A program made the position numbers and the translations under genes. From contig PERI01000007.1 in assembly GCA_002928515.1 (NCBI GenBank), forward strand, positions 25,665 to 89,664: 64,000 nt of DNA, in the 5' to 3' direction. The notes under the pieces were generated by a model. That model did not search any database. It was not told the DNA's origin and saw only the letters and a program-made list of their open reading frames with translations. This document shows, piece by piece, positions 35,836-43,760 of the stretch; position 1 is the stretch's first letter, and each line of letters starts with the position of its first letter. Source of the stretch: Hyphomicrobium sp. Lineage in GTDB: Bacteria > Pseudomonadota > Alphaproteobacteria > Rhizobiales > Hyphomicrobiaceae.

Positions 35836-37419
35836 TCAATTTTCCAACGCTGCAGCCGCATCGACAATGCCAGCACCCATTTCGTTCGACGTTGTACGAC
35901 CGACTTTGCGCGCACTCTCTTTGAGCCTTTTACGAATGTCGTCGGGCGATAACTTCGGATCGCGTTCAAGCATCAAAGCGGCGACACCTGAGACGTGAGC
36001 CGCAGCCATCGACGTACCTGACGAGATATCGTAGGCACCGTTGGGAGCGGCCGCAATGATATCGACGCCGGGTGCGGCAACCGCGATGTAATCGCCGCGA
36101 TTGGATTGCGCAAAAAGCGCGTCGCTTGTGTCGGTTGCGGTGACGGCGATGACTTTGGGATGCGCGCCTGGGTAAGCAGGTTTGGCCGATGGCCCGCCGT
36201 TGCCCGCAGCCGCAATCACGACGATGCCTTGCGCCACCGCAGCGTCAATCGCTTGACCGAGCAGCGGATCGAGCGGACCGGCAAAGCTCATGTTGATAAC
36301 GCGCGCGCCACTGGCGACCGACCAATCCATAGCTTTCAATAACGCCATTGTATGCGAGCGCGCAGCACCTGTGCCGGTGGTCGCAAATGCGCGCACGGCC
36401 AACATGTTTGAAGCTGGCGCAACGCTGGTCAACGCTTCCCGCGCACCAACAATGCCGGCAATCGCCGTGCCGTGTAGCTCAGGTTCGGGCTTGGTTTCGC
36501 CCAGCGCATCGAATGTGTCGGACACAGCGCCTGCAAGTGCAGGATGACGCGTGTCCATCGCCGTGTCGATGATGGCGACTTTCACGCGCACACCACGGGC
36601 GATTTTGTGTGCTTCGCTCAGTTGCAGTTTATCTGGCGCATACTGCGGTACCGGCAACGGGCGAGCCGCACCCTGGCTCGCAATGAATTCGTTATTAGGT
36701 TGTACGGTCTCGACGCGTGCATCGCCTGAAAGCTGTTGCAGCACGTCGGCTGTCGAGCGCGCATCGGGAATACGAAAACGCACAACGCGCACACCCAGCA
36801 GGCTCGATGTGTAAAGCGTTTGCCCATCGAGGCCAAACGCCTGCGAGAGTTCGTTGACGGTGTTCGCGTCCGACCCGGCTTGCAGCGTCACCAACACTTC
36901 CCGGTCGCGCGCTTGCGGCGTGATCGCGCCGACGATAGCAGGTGCGCTGCCTTGCGGACGCGGTGTCGGTGTCGGCGTAAAACGTTGCCCGGGCGGAATG
37001 ACGACAACGCGACGACGCGGCGGTGGGTCGTCCGATGTATCTGAAGTTTGCGGATCGTTTTGCGGGACAGGACGATCAGGAAGATCGGTGCGATCAGGCG
37101 GACTTTTGTCGTCTTCATCGCTGCTATCGCCACGCGGTGGCCACTTGGGCAAACGGCGCAGGATGTCGAGCACCGTGACCGCATCGGGCAGACCGACGGA
37201 ACTGCCGTCGCTTGATGGTGGCCGAGGATCGCGATCTTTCGGATCGTCCTTCGGCGGTGTGTTGGGTGTGTCCGGATTTGAATTCGACGATGGCTCGCGT
37301 GGACCATCGTTACGCGATTGCGCGAAGGCAGGCGCGGCAAACAACAACGCACCACTTGCAACCAAAATCACGAAGCGACGGCATGCCATCATGGTGGACC
37401 TCATCGGCATTGTCATCAT
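35836..37419 (-). CDS. Exported S8 serine protease (subtilase) with propeptide-like domain
   Basis: The 527-residue protein has a signal peptide (cleavage near AFA-QSR). A strongly acidic, Pro/Asp/Arg-rich linker follows (residues 36-160). A ferredoxin-like I9/fervidolysin-type propeptide comes next (about 174-246, VLVTLQAGSDANTVNELS, then VRVVRFRIPDARST). The subtilisin domain has Asp285 (VAIIDTAMD), His316 (ELHGTAIAG), oxyanion Asn407 (AAAGNGG) and nucleophile Ser470 (SGTSMAAAHVSG). All catalytic residues are present. It is the last gene of an operon with an ECF sigma factor and an anti-sigma factor, overlapping the latter by ATGA, so a role in its signalling is likely. Target and trigger are unknown. 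Confidence 0.9.
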   Translation of the reverse strand: MMTMPMRSTMMACRRFVILVASGALLFAAPAFAQSRNDGPREPSSNSNPDTPNTPPKDDPKDRDPRPPSSDGSSVGLPDAVTVLDILRRLPKWPPRGDSSDEDDKSPPDRTDLPDRPVPQNDPQTSDTSDDPPPRRRVVVIPPGQRFTPTPTPRPQGSAPAIVGAITPQARDREVLVTLQAGSDANTVNELSQAFGLDGQTLYTSSLLGVRVVRFRIPDARSTADVLQQLSGDARVETVQPNNEFIASQGAARPLPVPQYAPDKLQLSEAHKIARGVRVKVAIIDTAMDTRHPALAGAVSDTFDALGETKPEPELHGTAIAGIVGAREALTSVAPASNMLAVRAFATTGTGAARSHTMALLKAMDWSVASGARVINMSFAGPLDPLLGQAIDAAVAQGIVVIAAAGNGGPSAKPAYPGAHPKVIAVTATDTSDALFAQSNRGDYIAVAAPGVDIIAAAPNGAYDISSGTSMAAAHVSGVAALMLERDPKLSPDDIRKRLKESARKVGRTTSNEMGAGIVDAAAALEN

Positions 37420-38135
37420 GGCACGCTCGGCGCAAGCGATGCAAACGACACGAGGTCGGTGCGCGCTTTGAGTTTGGCCAAAATATCTTGCGAGGCCTGC
37501 TCAGAAAGAGCCTCACCGCTCACACGCACCCGGAATAAGCCGCCCGCTTTCGGGCCTTCGACAATCGTGTAGCCGTTATCCGCGAGAAACGCCGACAAGG
37601 TTCCCGCAGGCGCGGCAGGCTGAAACGCAACAAGCGCAAACGTGCCGCTTTGCAAAGCCGCACTTGGACCCGACGCCGTGATATAGCCGTTCGCGTCTGA
37701 ACCACTCGTCACAAGGGCACCGATCGAGGCGGCTTGCACGGCAATCGCGAGCGCAGCGGCAACGCCCGCGTAAGCAAGCTGCCGCGGCGTGAAGCCACCG
37801 AGACAATCGCCGATCTGATCGAACAACGATGTTTTCACTGCATAGAGGCGCGCACGCGGTTCGGCTGCGATGCTGGCATGAAGTTTGGCAAGCGAGCGGT
37901 CGAGCACCGCGCGCGACGGATGAATGTCCTGATTGGCAGAAAACACCGTGTCCGCTTCCTCACGCGCTAAAGCGATGTGGTCGCGAACCTCGGGATGCAA
38001 AGCAGCATAGGCATCGACACGCGCTTTATCCGTCGCACTGATTTTGCCAGAGACATACCATGGCAGAAGCGCTGCGATCTCGTCGGCCTCAGACAGGATT
38101 TCGTTATCGTGGTTCATGGCGTTGCTCATGGTCAT
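37416..38135 (-). CDS. Membrane anti-sigma factor with an outer propeptide-like domain
   Basis: The 239-residue protein has an N-terminal anti-sigma helical domain with ALLPWYVSGKISATDKARVD. This resembles zinc-finger anti-sigma factors but lacks the HxxxCxxC zinc site. One membrane segment (LAYAGVAAALAIAVQAASIG) and an outer domain of about 70 residues follow. That domain reads strand FALVAF, helix GTLSAFLADNG, strand GLFRVRVSG, helix QDILAKLKAR, then a last strand, like the propeptide of the neighbouring subtilase. The start at 38135 is chosen because AGAGG lies 6 bases upstream and it makes an ATGA overlap with the sigma gene; the ATG at 38141 has no room for a ribosome site. The longer model starts at 38141. 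Confidence 0.85.
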   Translation of the reverse strand: MTMSNAMNHDNEILSEADEIAALLPWYVSGKISATDKARVDAYAALHPEVRDHIALAREEADTVFSANQDIHPSRAVLDRSLAKLHASIAAEPRARLYAVKTSLFDQIGDCLGGFTPRQLAYAGVAAALAIAVQAASIGALVTSGSDANGYITASGPSAALQSGTFALVAFQPAAPAGTLSAFLADNGYTIVEGPKAGGLFRVRVSGEALSEQASQDILAKLKARTDLVSFASLAPSVP

Positions 38136-38698
38136 GGCCATCCTCTGTCGATGCCACGTTGCTGCAAAAGTTCGGATAACTTTTTGCGGGCATAAAACAT
38201 GCGTGTTTTGACCGTCGCTTCCGGGATGCCGAGAATTTCAGCGACATCCGAAACAGACTGTTCCTGGTAATAAACCAGATCGAGAATTTCGCGGTGCTCA
38301 GGTGACAGGCCTTGCATGGCAGCCCGCATGTGCGCAGCCTTATCCATTTTCTGCGACGTCACTTCCGGGTTGTCGCTGTCGTCCTCGATGGCCGCCACCA
38401 CCTCTTCGTCGATGCCGGAGACTTCGCGCTTTTTACGCAGCGAGCTGACGGCCTTGTTATGGGCAATCGAAATCAGCCACGTGGACGGCTCGGACCGCCC
38501 CTCGTAGCGGCCAGCGCTATGCCACACACCTAAGAATACCTCGTTCAAGAGTTCCTCCGCCTGCGCTTCGTTGCGCACGATCCGGGTCAAATACCGAAAC
38601 ACGCGCGTCTGGTTGCGAGCAAACAAACGCTCCAAGGCTTTGGCGTCGCCGCCGGCGATGGCTTTGATCAGCGCTCGGTCATCGGACGCGTGGTCCAT
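38132..38698 (-). CDS. ECF-type RNA polymerase sigma factor
   Basis: The 188-residue sigma-70-family protein has only regions 2 and 4. Region 2 is DRALIKAIAGGD with ALERLFARNQTRVFRYLTRI and EELLNEVFLGVWHSAGRYEG. Region 4 is MQGLSPEHREILDLVYYQEQ with SVSDVAEILGIPEATVKTRM, the helix-turn-helix for the -35 box. It heads an operon with the anti-sigma factor and the subtilase, and diverges from the large Cys-rich protein gene, a likely target. The start at 38698 fits the family length; the frame opens at 38818. No clear autoregulatory motif was identified in the 356-base gap. Confidence 0.92.
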   Translation of the reverse strand: MDHASDDRALIKAIAGGDAKALERLFARNQTRVFRYLTRIVRNEAQAEELLNEVFLGVWHSAGRYEGRSEPSTWLISIAHNKAVSSLRKKREVSGIDEEVVAAIEDDSDNPEVTSQKMDKAAHMRAAMQGLSPEHREILDLVYYQEQSVSDVAEILGIPEATVKTRMFYARKKLSELLQQRGIDRGWP

Positions 38699-39054
38699 GT
38701 CGTGTGTTCGCTCTTGCCAGGTTGGTCGCGGGACGGGGCGGAAAGGTTCACGAGTATGGTGAACGTCGGTCGAGGAAGACAAATCTGCCAGATAAATCCG
38801 TCGCCTGACAGTGCCCACTTTTTAAGAGGTTATTATGAGAAAAATTATCCCCACTCCCGCGCGTAAAGGTACATTTGAACGAAGGCTAATGAACCAAAGG
38901 CCGTTCAACGGCGACTGAACCGATGCGGAGGACTGTTTTGTCCCGTCCGCTGACAGTTCGGCAATGGAGAACGGACGTGTGGAATGGTAAAGACGAAGGT
39001 GGATCGAAGCGCGTGACAGGTGTAATTTTGTCAGTGGGCAACACGAGGCGAGCC
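38699..39054. other. Divergent control region of the sigma operon and the large secreted-protein gene
   Basis: The 356-base gap contains AGTGGGCA once on each strand (38812-38819 minus, 39032-39039 plus), and a TGACA/TGTCA inverted pair at about 39014-39033. TTGAAC and GTTCAA form a loose inverted repeat around 38876-38910. None matches a known ECF consensus at proper spacing, so no promoter is called. Confidence 0.35.
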
Positions 39055-42000
39055 ATGACCGACAGCACGATGCGGCCCGCACGCGCACGCCGGGTTGCAT
39101 CTGCGGCGCTCGCGAGCGTTGTCGCCGCACTCCTCATTCTTGCAAATCCAGTCATGGCCGATGACGCGCTGATCGCGCCCGGCGACGGTGTCGTCACAGG
39201 ATTTTCCGGAACCAAGGTCGAGGCTGATGTGCCAGTCGATGTCCATCCGCTCGACCAAACGTTCATCGATCTCGACGGCGCGGCGGCTCAGATATTCGAT
39301 CTCAACGTGCTCGGCACGACGGCGCGCGGACAATTGTCGGACGTTGCCTCCAAATTACAAATCAAAGCGCGCGACAGCGGTCAGGTGTTCGGCGTCACGC
39401 TGGACGATGGTGAAGGCTCAAGTGGCGTACCCAATGCTTATCTCGCAGCCACCTCGATGTTCGGATTGCACATCGTCAAGCCGCGCGGCGATGGAAAATT
39501 AGATCGACTGTTGACCGGCGAAGCAGGCGCAGAATGGATGCCCGGCCAATTCGGCATGGGCCCCGTCGGCACACCGGGATCGATTTGGAAGGTCGATGGT
39601 CGCTCTGGCGCGGTGTCGTTGTTTGCAAATATCGCTCAGGATAGCCGTGACAACGGCGGACCGGGATTGGGAAACATTACGTTCGATGTAGGATCGCGGC
39701 AGTTCTTCGTCTCCGATCTCGAAACCGGATTGATCCATCGCCTAGCCCGCGATGGCAAACTGATCGACACGTTCGATCACGGAACCACAGGTCGCGAGAG
39801 TCAAGGGCTAGATGCGGTTGCCGATGATGCCTCGCGCCGTATGAGCACCGAAAGCGCAAGCTTCAATTCGGAAGACCCAGCAACATGGGGCTACGCCGAC
39901 GAACGCCGCCGCGTGTTCGGTTTGGCCGTCAGAAAACAACGCCTGTATTACGGTTTGGCGGAAGGCCCATCAGTTTGGTCGGTCGGCTTGAACAGCGACG
40001 GCGGCTTTGCTGACGACGCCCGCATCGAACTCGATATCAAAGATTCACCGCCCGGCACCAACGTCACCGATATCGTCTTCGACGATGCGGGCCGCATGAT
40101 CCTGTCGCAGCGCGGCGGCGCAATCGGCAGTTACGATTACACGGCGTTCGCAACAGCGCAGACGGCGCAAGTGTTGCGCTATACCTGGGACGCCAAAGAC
40201 GGACGCTGGCGCGATGAAGCGGATGAATATGCCATCGGCCTTGCACCCGAGCACCGCGCGAGCGACGGCGGCATTGCGCTCAACTATGGCTATGACAAAT
40301 TCGGCAACGCGAACCGCGGTGCATGTCGCCAGACATTGTGGACCACCGGCACCAACTTGCGCGGAGGCGACGACGTGGTACGCGTCTCGACCGGCGGCGC
40401 GAAGGTCGTTCAAGGTTTACAGGGCAATTATCTGGGCTCCGTTTTACCGGAGAACGCGCCGCCCTATCAAAGCTGGTTCACCGATTACGACAATCGCTTT
40501 GACGATCCCGACGCAAGTGGCCACATCGGCGACATCGCGATTTTTGCGCCGTGCGAACCGCAGGCAGAACAGCCGCCGCCAAGTGAAGCAACTTACGTTC
40601 CGCCGCTGTATCTGCCGCCCCTGGACGATCCCGGTCTCGTCATCGACAAGAAATGCTATCCGGGCGCCATTGGTGGCAAAATTCGCTGCACGATTTCGGT
40701 CCGCAATGTCTCGGACGACTTTGCCAGCGAAGATATCAAAATCATTGACGTGACGAAAACGATGTTTGGTCCAGGCGCTGGCGCTCTGTTGCCAATCGTC
40801 GACGTGTCCGTGCCGATGCCCGGGATTGCCTGCGCGGCAACGCCGACACCAGATTTCTGGTGCACCATTCCTGCACCCTTGCTGCCAGGCGGCGACATCA
40901 TCGCCATCGATGTCTGGATCGACACGCTCGATCTGGCGCTGGCGGGCAATGCCGGGTTCCGCAATTGCGCGGTGCTGAAACATCCTGACGGATTTGGCAA
41001 AGCCTGTGCCGAAGGCGGCACAGACATCATCGTCGAAAAACTCGGGCCGGGCGTGTGCCTGCCGGGCGGCACCTGCAAGTTCGGACTGTCGATCAGCAAC
41101 GTCGGCTTGATGCCGTACAACGGCGACGCGCTACTGGCGGACGCGATGTTCATCGGCGGCGATGTACCGGTGTTGCCGGTCACAGCCGTCAATCCGCCGA
41201 TTGCGTGCAGCCTTGGCAACACCACGCAACTGCCCTTCACGTGCGTCACGCATTTAGCATTGGCCCCTGGTGAACAACACATCCATTGGGTCGATGTGAC
41301 GATGCCGGCACCCGGCGGCTATTGGGCCGAGAACTGCTTCGGTGCGCTTGATCCGGCATTGATTGCGCCGGGCCCGTTGCCGCCTGCGTTGGTCGGCGGT
41401 GGCGGTGGCGATAACCCGAGCTGCGTGTGGGTCTGGGTACCCGCACCGATGGCTGCGCAAAAATCAGATCCGATCACGCGCATCTCGACACCGATCCCAC
41501 CGCCGCGCGCCCGTTGCGAAGACGGCCGCGCCCTGAGAAGCGACGGCACCTGCCCGTGCCCACGCGGCTCAGATTGGAATGCGCGCACGTGGCAATGCGA
41601 ATATGAAACACCCCGCTGCCATGACTTCAAGCGCTTGCGCGACGATGGCTCATGCTGCCCGCGTGGCACCGTGTACGATGACAAGCGCAACCGTTGCTTC
41701 GTGCCGCCACAGCGTTGCCCGGACAAACGCCGCGAGCGCAACGACGGAACATGCTGCCCGTTTGGAACGCAGGTCACGGCGAACGGACGACGATGCGCAC
41801 CGATCGATCGAGACTGTCCGTCCGACACGAAGTGGAACTTCACGTTGCAGCAGTGCGTACCGCTGCGTCCGCTGTGCGGTCCCGGAGAGTCCTACAATTG
41901 GCGCAGTCGCAAGTGCGAGCGCATCGTTGTCGATGTCTGCCGCTACCCGATGCGTCGAGATGCACGCACGGGACTTTGCATCCCCGTCGATGTGCAATGC

Positions 42001-42588
42001 CCAACCGGTCAGCGCTATGACGCGTACGACAGACGCTGCGAGACCATCGACACCGGCGGCAAATGCCCGGACGGCTCTCCACGTTTGTCAGGCGGGGGCT
42101 GCCGCTGCCCACTCAACCGTCCGTGGAATTCTGCAACCGGACAATGCGGACGCCCCGGCACACTGACGCCGCCCGGTGGCGTGAGCGACAAAGTATGTCC
42201 GCGCGGACAGAGGCGTGTGGGTCGGGTGTGCGTGCCGGATCGGGTAGATCCACAGGGCGGCGGATCGCGACCTGTGATTTGCGGACCTGGCGAACGTCGG
42301 GTCGGGCGCGACTGCGTGCCGATCATAAAACCTGACATCAAGATCAAGCCGGAGAGAATTCGCCCGCCGAAGATCGATCGCCTGCCGACCAAGCCGCCAC
42401 GCGTCCGCGATTTCGATAAGCCGAAGTTTGGCGGTCCCAACAGAAATCCGAACAATCTCCGGATTCAAAAATTGGATCGGGGTCCGAAAATCCGCTTGCC
42501 GGATGAAAATCGCCGACGTGGCGGCTCTGGCGGTGGCAACTTTGGCCCCAAGATCAATCCGGGCAATTTCATTAAGCAGTTCAATTGA
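39055..42588 (+). CDS. Large secreted multidomain protein with long Cys-rich repeat region
   Basis: The 1177-residue protein starts with a signal peptide (cleavage near PVMA-DD). Residues 30-520 look like a beta-propeller or repeated beta region (VTGFSGTKVEADVPVDVHP, GNITFDVGSRQFFVSDLETG). Two domains of about 130 residues follow, each with paired cysteines and SVRNVSDDF or SISNVGLMPYN openings, like DUF11 repeats. From about 820 to 1035 come short repeats of the form C..GxxRxxDGTCxCPxGxxWN..TxxC. A basic Arg/Pro/Gly/Lys tail closes it (RIRPPKIDRLPTKPPRVRDF). The start at 39055 has GAGG 6 bases before. It diverges from the sigma/anti-sigma/subtilase operon. A surface or extracellular role is inferred; no sorting motif was seen. 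Confidence 0.75.
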   Translation: MTDSTMRPARARRVASAALASVVAALLILANPVMADDALIAPGDGVVTGFSGTKVEADVPVDVHPLDQTFIDLDGAAAQIFDLNVLGTTARGQLSDVASKLQIKARDSGQVFGVTLDDGEGSSGVPNAYLAATSMFGLHIVKPRGDGKLDRLLTGEAGAEWMPGQFGMGPVGTPGSIWKVDGRSGAVSLFANIAQDSRDNGGPGLGNITFDVGSRQFFVSDLETGLIHRLARDGKLIDTFDHGTTGRESQGLDAVADDASRRMSTESASFNSEDPATWGYADERRRVFGLAVRKQRLYYGLAEGPSVWSVGLNSDGGFADDARIELDIKDSPPGTNVTDIVFDDAGRMILSQRGGAIGSYDYTAFATAQTAQVLRYTWDAKDGRWRDEADEYAIGLAPEHRASDGGIALNYGYDKFGNANRGACRQTLWTTGTNLRGGDDVVRVSTGGAKVVQGLQGNYLGSVLPENAPPYQSWFTDYDNRFDDPDASGHIGDIAIFAPCEPQAEQPPPSEATYVPPLYLPPLDDPGLVIDKKCYPGAIGGKIRCTISVRNVSDDFASEDIKIIDVTKTMFGPGAGALLPIVDVSVPMPGIACAATPTPDFWCTIPAPLLPGGDIIAIDVWIDTLDLALAGNAGFRNCAVLKHPDGFGKACAEGGTDIIVEKLGPGVCLPGGTCKFGLSISNVGLMPYNGDALLADAMFIGGDVPVLPVTAVNPPIACSLGNTTQLPFTCVTHLALAPGEQHIHWVDVTMPAPGGYWAENCFGALDPALIAPGPLPPALVGGGGGDNPSCVWVWVPAPMAAQKSDPITRISTPIPPPRARCEDGRALRSDGTCPCPRGSDWNARTWQCEYETPRCHDFKRLRDDGSCCPRGTVYDDKRNRCFVPPQRCPDKRRERNDGTCCPFGTQVTANGRRCAPIDRDCPSDTKWNFTLQQCVPLRPLCGPGESYNWRSRKCERIVVDVCRYPMRRDARTGLCIPVDVQCPTGQRYDAYDRRCETIDTGGKCPDGSPRLSGGGCRCPLNRPWNSATGQCGRPGTLTPPGGVSDKVCPRGQRRVGRVCVPDRVDPQGGGSRPVICGPGERRVGRDCVPIIKPDIKIKPERIRPPKIDRLPTKPPRVRDFDKPKFGGPNRNPNNLRIQKLDRGPKIRLPDENRRRGGSGGGNFGPKINPGNFIKQFN

Positions 42589-42845
42589 CAGACATAAATC
42601 GCACGACCAAAGGCCAAGGCGCACTACGGGAAATGAACGATGTTTTTTAAGAATTTGAAGGACATAGCACGATGCTGGCGAGACACACACGCTATGGATG
42701 AGTGTTGATTTCGCAAACGTCGCCTCGACGACGACTTCTGTGTTGCCTTAGATTATTGTGGAGCTGTGATTCTTTTTTGATTGGGCGCCTATCAGCCTCA
42801 GTTGCATACCACGGCAAAACAAGTGACGCATCGGTTGAGGGGCAA

Positions 42846-43547
42846 ATGGTCAAGCACGCACATATTTTAGCACTTTTCGGCGCGGCAATTCTAACGGCAG
42901 GCGCGGCTCAAGCTGGCAGCTTAAAAGACGAAGGCCCTGCGCACTCGGGATGCTCGGGCGGTGCGTTCGCTGGTCACTACATTGGTGCCAACATTGGCTA
43001 CGTCAGCCATGATGCCGGTGTCTCTAATGATTTAGGAGACTCATTCAGCTATGATGAATCAGGTTTCACGGGTGGCATTCATTACGGCTACAATATCCAA
43101 TGCGGGCGATTTGTAGTCGGCATGGAATCCGATTTCAGCCTCACTGATGCTGATGCCCGCTTCACTGATGGCGATGAATTTATTGAAGATAAGGTAGACT
43201 GGTTGAGCACGTCACGACTACGCATTGGCCTAGCCCACGACAATATTCTTTTTTATATCACGGGTGGGCTAGCAACGGCTAAAATTGAACATAGTCTTGG
43301 CAGCGCTGTCATCACATTATCCGAAGATGACGTAGAATGGGGATGGACCGCTGGTGGCGGAGTTGAAATGATCCGCAATGGCGGGTGGTCAGTTCGCGCT
43401 GAGGCACTATATGCAGATTTCAGCGACGAAACCGTACAGTTCGATTTTGGATTACCCGTTGAATATGATAACGAGCTCTGGATCGGCCGAATTGGTCTGA
43501 GCTATCAGTACGACCTTGGTGCCATTCTCGGACGCGTAGCACACTAA
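42846..43547 (+). CDS. Small outer-membrane beta-barrel protein (Omp25/31-like)
   Basis: The 233-residue protein has a signal peptide (cleavage near AAQA-GS) and eight or so amphipathic strands in alternating pattern: FAGHYIGANIGYVS, GFTGGIHYGYNIQCGRFVVG, ESDFSLTDAD, RLRIGLAHDNILFYITGGLA and WIGRIGLSYQYDLG. This is the OmpA-like/Omp25 barrel of Brucella and rhizobia, with negatively charged loops. It ends in a hydrophobic/aromatic strand but with RVAH rather than a terminal Phe. The start at 42846 follows GAGGGG. A strong terminator follows at 43575. Single gene. Confidence 0.82.
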   Translation: MVKHAHILALFGAAILTAGAAQAGSLKDEGPAHSGCSGGAFAGHYIGANIGYVSHDAGVSNDLGDSFSYDESGFTGGIHYGYNIQCGRFVVGMESDFSLTDADARFTDGDEFIEDKVDWLSTSRLRIGLAHDNILFYITGGLATAKIEHSLGSAVITLSEDDVEWGWTAGGGVEMIRNGGWSVRAEALYADFSDETVQFDFGLPVEYDNELWIGRIGLSYQYDLGAILGRVAH

Positions 43548-43574
43548 TCAAGCCGATGACCTGAGTTAATTTTT

Positions 43575-43600
43575 AAAAGGGGATCTTTCGGTCCCCTTTT
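43575..43600 (+). terminator. Rho-independent terminator of the Omp25-like gene
   Basis: AAAAGGGGA (43575-43583) pairs with TCCCCTTTT (43592-43600) around TCTTTCGG, followed by TCTATT. A 9-bp perfect stem ending in a T-run. Confidence 0.88.
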
Positions 43601-43760
43601 TCTATTGTGGGCCACCGTGACGGCGAGGATTTTGGGATATAGCGCGTCTTTGAACATCGCTCATCAGGGTTGCGCCGCCCTGCTCCTAATGACAGAGTGC
43701 CGCACGAAAATTATCCTACAAAGAAGGCCGCAAAGGCCTCGACAGCTGGAGAGCAACCCC

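Noticed and set aside
38876..38910. Loose TTGAAC/GTTCAA inverted repeat as an ECF autoregulatory site
   Set aside because: Spacing does not suit a promoter or a compact operator, and the repeat occurs only once.
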